Shown here: in pieces, positions 10,856-20,679 of the stretch
Layout: every line of letters starts with the position of its first letter
How positions within the stretch are numbered: the stretch's first letter is position 1
From: Schistocerca nitens
Taxonomy: Eukaryota; Arthropoda; Insecta; Orthoptera; Acrididae
Length of the DNA stretch: 64,000 nucleotides
Direction of reading: 5' to 3'
NCBI RefSeq assembly: GCF_023898315.1
Contig: NC_064614.1
Location: forward strand, 381,609,348 to 381,673,347
Program-made: the position numbers and the translations under genes
The notes under the pieces: generated by a model
What the model was told of the DNA's origin: nothing
Database searches by the model: none
Seen by the model: the letters and a program-made list of their open reading frames with translations, nothing else

Positions 10856-11660
10856 TATATGGAGGACATGCATTTAAAATGATCCTTTCTGTTCTATAAA
10901 GTGATACATATCTGAATTTAAATATTCTCTCTCATTGTCACATCCCAATTTCTTAACAGATATACTAGTTAAATTTTCAATTTCATTAACATATTTCACA
11001 AACCAATCAAACTTGGTTTTTAGATTTGATAGTGTAGACTACTTGCTTTACTAAATCACGAATAAAAGTGAGAAAATATCTTTCCCCATGCAAACCATGA
11101 GTAGACTGAGGTCCATTCAAATCAGTATGAATAATCTCTAATATTTCTTTTGTTTTACTTCTATTATTTTCAAGCGGTAAATTATGCATTTTGTTTTCAT
11201 TACAAACTATATACTTCACAAATTCTGATTCTAAATTTGTTGGTAATCCACCAGCTAACTGAAATTTATGCACTGTGTTGAAATCATTAAAATTTACATG
11301 TCCAAGTAAACAATGTCATTTCTCCTTTACTGACATGCTATCCTTACTACTGATGCTATATATAATGATCTCTTTCTTGGAAATTTTACTTGTCATTTTA
11401 TACAGTCTACCATCTTTCAAAGCAGCTGCAAGTAAGTTACAGTATTTATCAAAATCCTTTGAAATACTGCCTACAGAAACAATTTTATGTTTTTCTATTA
11501 TTTTAGAATAGCTAATCAAATTCTTGTCCATGACTTTCACATAAAATATATTTTTTATTTCAGTTGCAATCATGTCACCATAAACTGTAAAATTATGAAT
11601 TGTATTTCCTACTCTTGTAGTTTGCAAAACTTCACCATCCACAATTTTTACATTCACAGG
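10856..11660 (-). pseudogene. copia pre-integrase and integrase core, one stop
   Basis: One frame from 11657 to 11007 is interrupted only by a TGA at 11313-11315, in the place of the conserved Trp before HCLLGHVNFNDF (family 'LWH.RLGH'). Visible parts: YVKVMDKNLISYSKI and LAAALKDGRLYKM (protease-to-pre-integrase linker), VCNENKMHNLPLENNRSKTK (C..C zinc region with the second Cys changed), IIHTDLNGP (integrase Asp 1), YFLTFIRD, then LGCDNEREYLN (Asp 2) after a frame change. The third catalytic Glu region is absent because the element stops near 10856. Confidence 0.8.
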
Positions 11661-11899
11661 CTTGTTTAAGGTTATGCATTCAGAAAAATAAATTTCATTA
11701 TTAATAGGATGTGTGCAACTACTATTTAGTGACTAATCAACATTATTATGCACCACTATAGGTTGTACCTCCATTACAAAACTGCTCATGCTGGTTCCAT
11801 TCTGTTGACATTCTTGGTATTCTGGGTGATAACTGCCTCTTGAGCCATAATATTTGCTCCAACCATGTGACCAGTTATTGCTGTCCCTGCTGTGCTGAT

Positions 11900-12731
11900 C
11901 ACTTTGCCCATGTTGCCAACTGCTCCAACCACCTCCTCAATTATATCTGCCACTCAGCCATGAACCTTCACTTGTTTCTGATCAGCAATAGTCCCTCTTG
12001 AAATGTTGTGGTTCGCTCACATTGAACATAACTGCTCCCGGTAGGTCATATTGGTCTTCTTCTGTGCATGAAATGCATTGGATTTTATACTTTCACTTCC
12101 ATCCTTGTCTTTTAAGTTCATCATCTCAAGTTTACTTGTAACATATTTGATTGCCTGATCTTCTTTCAAGACACTGATCAAGTCCTTGATATAGCTCAAA
12201 GGTTCTCAAAATGTAGTTTAGCTTCTCCTTTCCTGTTGCTTTCACACATGCTAACTTTAATTCATTCACTGGTTGTTCAAAAATACTGAAAAAATTACCA
12301 TGTCACTACAGTGTTTTAACCTCAGTTTGTCCCTTTTGTTTCCACACAAAATTTGTAGTGCTGTTCGTTCTTTGGAGTATAATTCATCCAACTTTTTCAC
12401 TATCTCAAACGGGGTTTCTGTATCACTCATGAGGTCTAGTTGCTTATTTGAGACTGCTCCATCAATGTACTTGTGGCAGTCAGATTGTTTTCATCCTATT
12501 CCCCTTGTTTGTTCTCATTTTCACTCTTGAAACCACTGTATAACTGTTCTTCATTTTCAGAGACATTTCCATTCTCCATTTCCAGTTCCCATAGTGTTCT
12601 CCAACAAACACTGGTATCTTAGTGACTGTTGTGTACAATTCCACAAAGCACATTTTTTGAATAACAATTTTCTTCTTAGTTCTACTTTTTTTAATGATTT
12701 TTTTTAGTTTACAGCCATGGACTGCAACCAT
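11900..12731 (-). pseudogene. copia Gag (decayed)
   Basis: Frames on the minus strand give TKIPVFVGEHYGNWKWRMEM (copia Gag N-terminus 'KI..F.G.NY..WK.RM'), CHKYIDGAVSNKQLDLM, TPFEIVKKLDELYSKE, LSYIKDLISVLKEDQAIKYV and KTNMTYREQL before a degenerate nucleocapsid. This is the UBN2/copia Gag family that forms the particle. The zinc knuckle Cys residues are not intact (about 11960-12000). Several stops and frame changes are present. Confidence 0.75.
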
Positions 12732-12736
12732 GTTAA

Positions 12737-13139
12737 GAAACTTTATTTAAAATATATAAATACAAATCATTTGTTTTTACATAGTGCAGATACAGTGGGA
12801 CTAACTGACTAACTTTGTGCAGCAAAAATATAAAACTCATTGTTAATATCCCTATTCACAATGTCAATACTGTTGTGGAACTAGTTGTATTTACTTAATT
12901 TCAACATAAAAACACACCATAACTCATACAACTCCTTCACTAGAAAATTAAACAACAGAACAGTATAAAAACAAATGAGGAAATATAAGTCAGAGACTGC
13001 ACCAGAGCTAATAATTACAAATGGCAATCACTCGCACACAGAATTACACTGCATGTAACACTGCACTTCACTACTCTCCCCTTAGTGTCAACGGTACTTT
13101 CTGTTGAAATATATATGTTGTCCAGACCGGGTTAAAAGG
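12737..13139. other. no recognised gene
   Basis: AT-rich, with no open frame or motif. It could contain the copia leader or LTR remains, but I cannot show it. Confidence 0.35.
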
Positions 13140-13140
13140 G

Positions 13141-14160
13141 TCATGCACAGACTGCTGATGGTGCATTAGAGGTAGCCTCAGACATCTGTTGAGGCTGACC
13201 TGTGACATGCAGTGGAGTGGCTGGAGATTCGGTCATATCCTTAGTATGTGTAGATGTGTCTGTATCAGTGTAGGGAGCACAGAAAGCTGGTTTGAGCCTG
13301 TCGACGGAGACGGTGGCTAGTGTACCCGTCACATCGACATTCACTGTCTTGCCTTCCCTACTGATGACATGATAAGGTCCATTGTAGGGTGGCTGCAGCA
13401 GCTTGTGTACTGCGTCATACCGTAAGAAGACATATTGGCATTCCTGTAGTTCGCCAAACACAAATGGGTGACAGGTCTGCTGATCCCTTGGAGCAACAGG
13501 GTGTAGTTGCCAGATTTGTGCATGCAGCTTTTGTACTAAATCTCAAGTGTCAATGCCATTGTCTGGCACATTAGGAAAGAACTAGCCAGGAAGTTGTATT
13601 GGCTGGTCATAAACAAGTTCTGCAGTCATGGCTTTCAGATCTTCTTTCAGTGACACATGGAGACCCGGGAGGACAATGGGCAACGTCTCTGTCCACTGCT
13701 GTGAATCGTGGCATCGGAGTGACACTTTCAGTTGGCATTGCATGCATTCAATTAAACCATTTGCTGACAGGTGGTAAGCTGCAGTTCTAATGTGCTTTGT
13801 ACCCAGTAGACAGAGAGTGTTTTGAACAAATATGACTCAAACTTTCTTCCTTGGTCTGTTGTGATTCGTAACGGCACTCCAAAATGGGTGATCCATCCCC
13901 TGAAGAAAACAGTCACGACAGTTTCGGTGGTGATGTCAGCAATCGAGAACACCTCAGGCCAGTGTGTAAAATGATTGACGGCTGTAAGGCAGTAGGTGTA
14001 GCCTTCCGATGGCGGAAGAGGTCCAACTAGGTCTAGGTGGATATGATCAAATCTCTGATTTGGAGGAAGAAATATGCCAAGAGGTGACCTAACGTGCTGG
14101 ATAACTTTATTCCATTGACAGGCCACACATTATTTCACATATTGCTTTCAATATTTGTCT
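13141..14160 (-). pseudogene. Ty3/gypsy integrase
   Basis: Minus frame 13752-14126: RSPLGIFLPPNQRFDHIHLD (first Asp), LVGPLPPSEGYTYCLT, VNHFTHWPE, ITTDQGRKFES (second Asp). The Glu block 'P..NG..ER' is lost at a frameshift ('LTTCQQMV'). A second frame, 13141-13461, is the C-terminal domain: LQECQYVFLRYDAVHKLLQP and PYNGPYHVISR, with SVDRLKPAF. It represents the pol 3' end of a different gypsy lineage from that at 1-7.2 kb. Frameshifts and stops lie between the two frames. No LTR is seen at either side. Confidence 0.8.
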
Positions 14161-14389
14161 ATGTGTGGACAGACAAAAGCTCACTTCACCATGTTGGCAG
14201 TGGCTTGTATTCCAGGGTGCGACAAGTTATGTAAAGAGGCTGTTGGCAAAAGTCAATAGTCACAAAAGGTCTTGGTTTGTTGGTGGTGACATCTCAATAC
14301 AATACTGTCAATGTAGGTGTACCAAATTCCACCAGTCTACAGAGGAGATGGTTTACAAAGAACCTGTGTAACTCATCTTAGAATATTTC

Positions 14390-14477
14390 CCTTAGTGTGT
14401 GGAATCCATACCATACAGGACTAACAAGGAATACTGAATGTATACAGAGAAGGGCACCACAAATAGTCACAGATTTG
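14390..14477 (+). pseudogene. LINE remnant, left part
   Basis: Translation gives WNPYHTGLTRNTECIQRRAP then QIVTDL, matching the 'WDPY....I..IE.VQRRAARFV' block near the C-terminus of jockey/CR1-like LINE proteins. It is interrupted at 14478 by a Penelope-like insertion and continues at 15127. Confidence 0.55.
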
Positions 14478-15126
14478 AATTTTAAAATTTTCCCGGCGAA
14501 TTGACTGTTCAAACAAATTTCGGGCTTGCAGCCGGTCGTCGTTCAATACTTCGCACAATATTTCAACTGGGCACCTGCCAGTCATCTTGTGGGATCAGTT
14601 AAGGACAATCTGTTACTACGAAAGGCTGGAATCTACAAGATACTGTGCCAATGTGGTATGGCTTACATAGGTCAAACCACTCGCACCGTGAAAGAACGCT
14701 GCACTGAACATCAACGTTACACCCGCCTTTTGCAGCCAAGCAAGTCCGCTATTGCTGAACATTGTATTTCTACTGGACATTCAATGGAGTATGAGAAAAC
14801 AATGATTTTGTCTACAGCAACGTCTTTCTGGGACTCCATTATTCGAAGACGACAGAGTGCGTTGATGGCCGTGGCAAACAGCAACGCAGAGGGCAACTGA
14901 GTTCCGCTATTCCACCAGCGAGGGCGCTGCTGGCGGGCAGTGTTGGTTCAACTATCAAGTTTTCGATGCATGCGCAGAATAGTTACAGTACACTATATAT
15001 TGCGGAGCGGAGAACTTTATCGCCAGTCTGCGATGGCTCACCTGAAGATGACTGGCAGGCGCCCAGTTGAAATATCGTGCGAAGTATTGAACGACGACCA
15101 GCTGCAAGCCAGAAATTTGTTTGAAC
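14478..15126 (+). mobile_element. short Penelope-like element (family B) with inverted ends
   Basis: The insertion is flanked by 13-bp direct repeats AGTCACAGATTTG (14465-14477 and 15127-15139). Arms 14505-14588 and 15045-15128 are inverted repeats of about 84 bp that begin 'ctgttcaaacaaattt' when read inward. The interior encodes only the GIY-YIG domain. The layout matches the inverted terminal-repeat ('pLTR') forms known for Penelope elements. The RT is absent. Confidence 0.85.
14526..14900 (+). pseudogene. PLE GIY-YIG endonuclease domain
   Basis: Open frame of 124 codons. SVKDNLLLRKAGIYKILCQC then GMAYIGQTTRTVKERCTEHQ gives the full signature: G-I-Y, CxC cysteines, YIGQT, catalytic Arg (R of VKERC) and a His. 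Next come SKSAIAEHCISTGHSMEYEK and SFWDSIIRR. In related PLEs the next residues carry the catalytic Glu, here displaced by a frameshift after IIRR. The first ~20 codons read through the terminal repeat, so the Met at 14526 is not a real start. Confidence 0.75.
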
Positions 15127-15330
15127 AGTCACAGATTTGCTTGGCCCATGGGAGAGTGACACGAAGATGTTGAAAGAACTGAACTGTGAGATTCCTGAAG
15201 ATAGACTGACACTATTCCAAGAGAGTCTGCTAACAGAGTTTCAAGAACCAGTTTCAAATGGTGACTCTAGGAATATTCTACAGGGTGATGCAGCTAAAAG
15301 TAGTTCACCCCCCCTTTGAATGTGAATGAA
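15127..15330 (+). pseudogene. LINE remnant, right part
   Basis: Continues the ORF broken at 14477. Frame 15137-15319 reads LGPWESDTKMLKELNCEIPE then DRLTLFQESLLTEFQEPV. I do not recognise a catalytic motif, but it follows directly in sense when the PLE and one copy of the 13-bp repeat are removed. Confidence 0.45.
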
Positions 15331-15439
15331 GTATTTTGACTTCTGAAACAGAGTTACAGCAATGGACAGTGTTATGCAATAATTGATTGTCAGCATTCTT
15401 CTCTCAGTATTTCAGTGTATTTCTTCAGTGAAGTTGGAT

Positions 15440-15790
15440 GTTTCTCTTTACAATCTGCAAAATGACTTCCTTGATGAAGAAAGAATCGAAAGCATATGTG
15501 AAAATGGGTTCACTGAATGAAACCCACAAAATTTTTGGGGGCAAGTATCAGATAGCAGACCACCAGCAAAGAGAGCAATACAGAGCCTGTACAAAAATTT
15601 GCACATGTATGGATCTGTGAAAAACATACAATGACAAAGAATTTCATCAGTTCACATACCAGAAGTTACTGCAGATATTTACTGAGGAATTATTTAGAGC
15701 CCAATGAAGTCTCCATGTAAATTGGCCCAACAAGCACAAGTAAGTAGGAGAAGTTGCCAGTGAATATTGAAAAGTCTCGAATTGAAGCGA
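15440..15790 (+). pseudogene. DUF4817-type transposase N-terminus
   Basis: Pieces in shifted frames read KESKAYVKMGSLNETHKIF, SKRAIQSLYKNLHMYGSVKN and SVHIPEVTADIY then KSPCKLAQQAQVSRRS. The order matches the N-terminal helix-turn-helix region of Tc1/mariner-superfamily transposases with DUF4817 ('..Y......T.R.F...Y', 'P....I..L...F..TGSV', 'TPE....V...'). The catalytic domain is absent. The sequence ends in the G-rich tract. Confidence 0.6.
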
Positions 15791-15818
15791 TGTGTGAGAA
15801 ATGTGCAGAGACTGCAGG

Positions 15819-15852
15819 GGGAGGGGGGGTGGGGTGGGGGGGTGGGGGGGAG
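15819..15852 (+). repeat. G-rich tract with quadruplex potential
   Basis: Five or more runs of four or more G separated by single A or T bases, in 34 nt. Formally it satisfies the G3+N1-7 quadruplex pattern several times over. Confidence 0.7.
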
Positions 15853-16067
15853 TCTCGTGGGTTGCTGTTGGCAAGTGATCAGTCAAGGATATCCAAACAA
15901 ATATGGGTATAAAAGGAAGGTAATATGAGACAAGTGTAGTATCTCTTACCACTATCATGGAGTAAGTTGCTCTCCCTGTCTTCTAGCAAGTAATCTATAT
16001 GTTATGTAAAAGTACTAGCAGGTATTTATTAATATGATTAACTTATTTTTGTATTTTACTTTTAGAA

Positions 16068-16478
16068 ATGTCACATGACTTGTCTATTGAAGCTGTAGAA
16101 ACTTTAGACACCAATTCTAGTGATTCACTTCGCTCTCTATCAGATGCACATGCAATGTTAGAATGGGATTCAGACGAATCTGACGATATTACTACATATT
16201 CAGACAAAGAACTACAAAGAACTATTTCTGATACACAAATAAGAGAATGTTTGAAACATATTTCTTTTCAATGCACAAAAGACATAAGAAGTATAAATCC
16301 ATTGTACTACACAACTACAAGTCGACCTGATGTATTTTCTTTTGAATTAACATGGCCTAAATGTATTTTTAATTCATGCATTTGTCAAGTTGTAGGGCAA
16401 ACAACTTATGATACATATGCTAATGATAATAATTGTCTACGGTCCCTTGACTGGAAATTAAAAGAATTTAGAAGATAG
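16068..16478 (+). CDS. unrecognised ORF, 136 codons
   Basis: I do not recognise this protein. It starts MSHDLSIEAVETLD, is Ser/Asp/Glu-rich over residues 1-65 (WDSDESDDITT), and has a Cys-containing C-terminal half (ISFQCTKD, WPKCIFNSCICQVV). A polypyrimidine stretch plus 'ag' precedes the ATG by a few bases (about 16045-16066), so it could be an internal or first coding exon. It could equally be chance in a transposon-rich area. No neighbour supports a role. Confidence 0.25.
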   Translation: MSHDLSIEAVETLDTNSSDSLRSLSDAHAMLEWDSDESDDITTYSDKELQRTISDTQIRECLKHISFQCTKDIRSINPLYYTTTSRPDVFSFELTWPKCIFNSCICQVVGQTTYDTYANDNNCLRSLDWKLKEFRR

Positions 16479-17076
16479 GATCATTTTATGTGGTATTTGG
16501 CTATAATACCTGATATATGTTGTATAAAATGGTCATGACCAAATCAGTATAAGTTTCCCATAACATAAATGATTTTGTTTAATTGTATATATCATGTACG
16601 TAATATTGGAAAACACCTGGATAATCCCAATTTGCAAGTGACTCAAGCAGTCCAGAATTTGATAACCAGTACACAAATTTATCTGGTCAACACTTCCCAA
16701 CAGCAACCCTCAACCGCAACCCAACCCCCCTCCCTCCCCCCGCATGGTATCTGACGTCAGCACTGTTCAAAGAATGTGCAAATATATCTTGTTTTATCTT
16801 AATTCCTCAACATCCTTTACACTTGAAGTAGGTGATCTAGATGATCTACTATGATCACGGTTCGTACCTTTCTTCTCTTTATTTTTGGCTTGGGTACATT
16901 TAAATTACTAGCAATATATTTAGAGGAGCCAGGCAATATATTAGTGCTATAAATTGCATTAGAGTCAAAACAAATACCTCTAAAATCATCTACAAAAGAT
17001 TTAGTACAGGTGTACAGATGTTAGTAATATGTCTGAAACAATATTGCAAATGAGATGAATTCTCTTTTTGTAATGT
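16479..17076. other. no recognised gene
   Basis: AT-rich sequence with a C-rich patch near 16725-16742 and no supported open frame. Confidence 0.4.
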
Positions 17077-17530
17077 ATGTTTAAAAGCAACATTTGGAGA
17101 AAGGATGCATATCAAAGTGTAATTTTGATATGTTTTTGGTTAATAAAAGAAGGAAATGGAGACATATATTATTTTCGTCCAAATCAAAAAGAAATTAATC
17201 AATTATTTGGATCGAAAGCCATGTCCAACAATAAAATTAGAGATACTGTTTCATCTTCATATTATTCAGATACAGAAGATGTTATTGATCAAGAACCTCC
17301 TAAAACTCCAGGTAAGGTCTGTAAGTTACTGAAGCAGAAGAAGAAGAAGACACCAGTGCAAATTCAACACCAAAGAAAAGGGGTAGGAAAAGAAAACTTG
17401 AAGGTACTGGCAGAACTGATTCAGTACCATACCTAGAAATTATAACTCTATTAATTAAAATTGTTAAGTTATATAAATCGTAACAGGAATGTATAGATTT
17501 CTTATATGGTTATATAACCACGTTATCAAA
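17077..17530 (+). pseudogene. unrecognised acidic ORF with AT-hook-like tail (frameshifted)
   Basis: Frame 17077-17436 begins with IYYFRPNQKEINQLFGSKAM and then an acidic part (SYYSDTEDVIDQEPPKTPG). Near 17310-17330 a change of frame gives the more protein-like TEAEEEEDTSANSTPKKRGR then KRKLEGTG, ending in a stop near 17483. PKKRGRKRK resembles an AT-hook/nuclear localisation cluster. The acidic-then-basic order suggests one ORF broken by an indel. Function is unknown. It may be an accessory ORF of the Tigger-like element downstream or unrelated. Confidence 0.3.
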
Positions 17531-17640
17531 AAATATATGAGCATCACTATTCAAAATAGTGAATTGTATTCAGTACAAATGGAAGCATTCCAAAGACCAT
17601 AATATTTAGTTAATTTCTGCAATATGTTCAAATTCCAAAG

Positions 17641-17979
17641 GAATTGGACACATCTTCTGGCAAAAGCATTATAAAAGCTATTATAAAATCATTAAAAATT
17701 TTTATAGAAAATTCACACAAAACACAAAACATGGAAAGTTCGCCTTCCTCTTTCTCAAAAATGCAGGAAGTAATAGAGAACACATCCATTTCATTCATAA
17801 CTGTAAATGACATAATGGATCATGCAAATGTATCTTCCACAATAGCATCACTGTTATCTTTGGGTGGGCCAAATTTACTAGGGTCATCGGACCTTATGAA
17901 ACCTATGGAAACACTTCCCAGATCAGCTCTGGTGTATAAAAGTTCTGGAAAATACCCAGTTCAAAGACCTGTATACTGA
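17641..17979 (+). CDS. unrecognised ORF upstream of Tigger-like transposase
   Basis: Open frame of about 112 codons, including IIKAIIKSLKIFIENSHKTQ and a C-terminal ALVYKSSGKYPVQRPVY. I recognise no domain. It ends about 75 bp before the first readable Tigger-like transposase residues, on the same strand, so it could be the linker part of that transposase. This cannot be settled by eye. Confidence 0.25.
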   Translation, partial: ELDTSSGKSIIKAIIKSLKIFIENSHKTQNMESSPSSFSKMQEVIENTSISFITVNDIMDHANVSSTIASLLSLGGPNLLGSSDLMKPMETLPRSALVYKSSGKYPVQRPVY

Positions 17980-18054
17980 GTGAATAATGTGAAACTCACA
18001 TAGGTAAGACATCTTGGAGAGTTAAAAGAATGGATTCCTCATTAATAGAAGTCA

Positions 18055-18740
18055 ACTAATAGGAAGTGCCCACAAGAAAGACACTCAGAGATTACACAAA
18101 GAACTCCTGAAACAAAGACTCCATCAATACGCAATGTTACTGAAGAGGAAATTGTTTCATGGATTGCCAAAACTAAGAAATATTTGGAAGTGAAAAATCT
18201 GAAAGATTTATTTTTTTCTAATTGACAATGTGTATTTAACACAGATTAAACTGCTTTTGCCTTCTGCTAAAGGTGATAAAGTTGCTATCAGCAGGTGACA
18301 GATATATTCACAAATTTGGGAATGACAGCAGCAGTAATGACTACCACTGTTGCTGGACAGATCCGTTCCTACATGACATTTTTAAAATGAGACTCTCTGC
18401 TTTTATATCAAATCTTTTACTGGATGAATATGGAGTAGATAAATTTGAGTCTGTATGGCTGTGTATGCCTATATTTTTTGAATTCATTCCAAATATCTTC
18501 ATACTATGGTTAAAAGAACAACAGATCCAGCAGCCAGCTACTTTTTTGTGGAGGTCATGGTTATTATCTGCCTTTCTTAGTTTTATTGCCAAAATGGTGG
18601 TATTTTAGTGTGTGTGCCAGCAAAATCAACACAGCTGATGGGTGTTGCTGTCTTTCATCCAATTGAAATGCCTTGTAGGAGGACATTTGACAGGTTTAAA
18701 GATGCCAAGTGACAAGCATTGTTATAGCACTTGTGAAAAC
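18055..18740 (+). pseudogene. Tigger/pogo-type DDE transposase (decayed)
   Basis: In shifting frames: RHSEITQRTPETKTPSIRNV (family '..P.I..RTPE......R'), TEEEIVSWIAKTKKYLEVKN, VFNTD.TAFAF (first catalytic Asp of 'FN.DE..F'), GDKVAISR, FFEFIPNIFI.WLKEQQIQQP, then a GGHG box where the family has DGH (second Asp), and CVPAKSTQLM...VAVFHPIEM ('..P..THLLQPLDVAVF.P.K'). This order is specific to Tigger/jerky-type transposases. Stops and frameshifts are frequent. No terminal inverted repeats were found. Confidence 0.7.
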
Positions 18741-19044
18741 ATAAGTTTTGGTCAAATTTTTATTGTACTTTTGTTCTTTTCTGTCTGTTTCATAATTTCA
18801 ATACCTTTCAAATTATATTTAGTGCTTATTAAACTGTAGGTTTGCCTGTGCATTGAATTCATACTGTAATTTCCTAGTTCTCACTTTTGTTTACATACTG
18901 AACTCAACACTCATAAGAACTGTGTACATGTGCGCATATTTTTGTAAGTAACTTTTTGGGGTAGCTGGGACATGACTTTTTTCTTGTCATTTGGAATCTG
19001 TCATTAGATTTGTATTGTATTGTATTTTTATTGATCCAGGCAAT

Positions 19045-19315
19045 CATAGTATTGTACAGCTGTACATATGATATTGGACAGCTCAAGAGAGCTATTTACA
19101 AGTAATTTTTACAAATTGATTTTTACATTATTTTGTAGAAAGGAAATTATCTACCTTAAACAAAACGGTCAATACAAATCACAGAATTGTAAGGTTGTAC
19201 ATACGATATTAGACAGGTCAAGAGAACATATTTGCAAGTAATTTTTAATAAATTGATTTTACATTATTTTGTAATGAGGAAGTTCGCTATCTTTAACAAA
19301 ACAGTAAATACAAAT
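19045..19315. repeat. 135-bp tandem repeat, two diverged copies
   Basis: Unit 19045-19179 ('catagtattgtacagctgta' onward) is repeated at 19180-19315 with scattered changes. Just upstream (19008-19035) is 'tattgtattgtatttttatt', which on the minus strand resembles the short-repeat 3' tail of a LINE, so the unit may be LINE 3' UTR sequence. A further small direct repeat (ending 'catgcacagtatataat') lies at 19360-19435. Confidence 0.7.
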
Positions 19316-19619
19316 GTTGTATGGTAAAATTGTAGCCAATACAAATGTAATAGTAAAGTAGTCCAGCGTATTTCACAGACATGCACAGTATATAATAATC
19401 CAGTATATTTCATGGACATGCACAGTATATAATTTTCAGACCTAATTTAGGAAATATCTTGCATTGTTTCAGATTTCTCTTGCATCAAATTATGTCTAAG
19501 TTTTGCTTGCATATATCTGATGTTACTAAAGTCATGCTAATAATGAATTTAACACGTTGTCAGAGGTTACATTCTTTTTATGGTAAAATAAACATAATGA
19601 ATTTCATAACATTTCTTTA

Positions 19620-19765
19620 GCTCTACATCTAAATCAATAGCTAATACCTTGCAAGCCAACACAGTGTTTGGCAGAGGATACTTTGTATGCCACCGTCACT
19701 TTCCCCATTTCCTGTTCTAGTTGTGAATGGTTCACAGGGAAGACTGATTGCTGGTAAGCCTCCAA
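19620..19765 (-). mobile_element. jockey-like LINE 3' end fragment
   Basis: It begins 'ctacatctaaatcaat', a degenerate form of the (atctac)n tail of the 21.8-kb copy, and continues with 'tttggcagaggatactttg', the equivalent of the 'gtggcagagggtacctt' 3' region in that family. Too short to carry a domain. Confidence 0.5.
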
Positions 19766-19779
19766 GCCACCATTCAGCA

Positions 19780-20670
19780 GACAGTATGGTTTACTGACAG
19801 GTCACAAACATACATAGGTGCTAGCACTGGGGTATGCAGGGAGACTAGAGAGAGAAATCTCTTGAGAGAAGCTGGCCACTGTACACCGGGAAGATATATA
19901 TGCAGAGGAGAATCTGCAAACTTGCTAAAAGGATTGTAGCATCTACATTTATTAAGACAGCCAAGCAGCACTGCAATGAGTTCAAAGACTTTAGCAGAAT
20001 GATGCCCTTGTGAGACCAGGGAAAAGCAACAGGGTAAACCAACTGTGGGTCACCATTCACTCAGGAATTAATGGAGAAGAACAAGCTGACAGGTTGGCCA
20101 GGACAAGTGTGCTGACTTTATTTATTGGACCAGAATCAGTCCTATCTATCACTGAGGTGATAGTAAAATCAAATCTATGTAACTGGAAGAGGAGCATGTA
20201 GGATATTGGATTATGATACAAAAACCTGGCAAGTTAATGGTGCTAAAGCCATGTTTTGAGTAAGTTCCGTAATCCTGGACTTGAACAAAAGAAAGATTAA
20301 ATTCATGGTAGAACTAATGACTGGCCATGGAAACTTCAAGGAACACCTGCACATGTTGGGTATAGAGCAAGTAGCCCCTAAGTGAAGACTTTGTGGTATG
20401 GAGTATTGGTTGAACAAGAGACAGATTAAATTCATGGTAGAACTAATGACTGGTCACGGAAACTTCAAGAAACACCTGCACATGTTGGTTATAGAGGAAG
20501 TAGCCCCTAAATGAAGACTTTGTGGCATGGAGTATTGGTTGGTTGTACTAGATTCACAGGGAGAGAAACACAACAATGAACTTAGTTTTGATGTGGGTAA
20601 TAGTGGGCATAGACCACTGTTTTGTCTTCCTGCCCAAATCAAATCACATCAGATCAAATCAAATCCATGT
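19780..20670 (+). pseudogene. LINE RNase H region with internal tandem duplication
   Basis: Frames read QTVWFTDRSQTYIGASTGV (RNase H opening 'FTDGS....G.G.GV', with catalytic Asp), then WVTIHSGINGEEQADRLART ('WV.GHSGI.GNE.AD.LA', Asp kept) and LFIGPES. Downstream, MTGHGNFKEHLHMLGIEQVA then RLCG.EY matches the zinc-knuckle tail 'TGH..F..HL...G....P.CR.CG.E' found after RNase H in I-clade-like LINEs. That tail occurs twice in tandem (20281-20538). A short repeat of ATCAA type at 20637-20670 may be the 3' end. RT is absent. Confidence 0.6.
20281..20538 (+). repeat. 129-bp tandem duplication
   Basis: Unit 1 is 20281-20409 and unit 2 is 20410-20538, differing at about ten positions. The period of 129 is a multiple of three, so the coding frame of the duplicated tail is kept. 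Both copies carry the same TGA after APK. Confidence 0.85.
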
Positions 20671-20679
20671 CCATGTGGG

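Larger units (their letters stand above)
10856..12735 (-). mobile_element. copia element, gag to integrase (5' part)
   Basis: On the minus strand: Gag from about 12700 to 11900, protease-linker region to 11660, GAG-pre-integrase and the start of integrase down to about 10856, where the element breaks off. RT and RNase H are missing. No LTR is recognised. Evidence for each part is in the two entries below. Confidence 0.85.

Noticed and set aside
15647..15958. Minus-strand Pro-rich frame of 103 codons
   Set aside because: The proline runs are simply the reverse strand of the G-rich tract, and it overlaps no domain.
17300..17330. 5' splice site 'ccaggtaagg' suggesting a cellular exon
   Set aside because: No acceptor and matching downstream exon could be placed. 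A frameshift explains the reading change equally well.
19045..19315. Two spaced repeats considered as a CRISPR-like array
   Set aside because: Only two long diverged tandem units without spacers, in a eukaryotic context.
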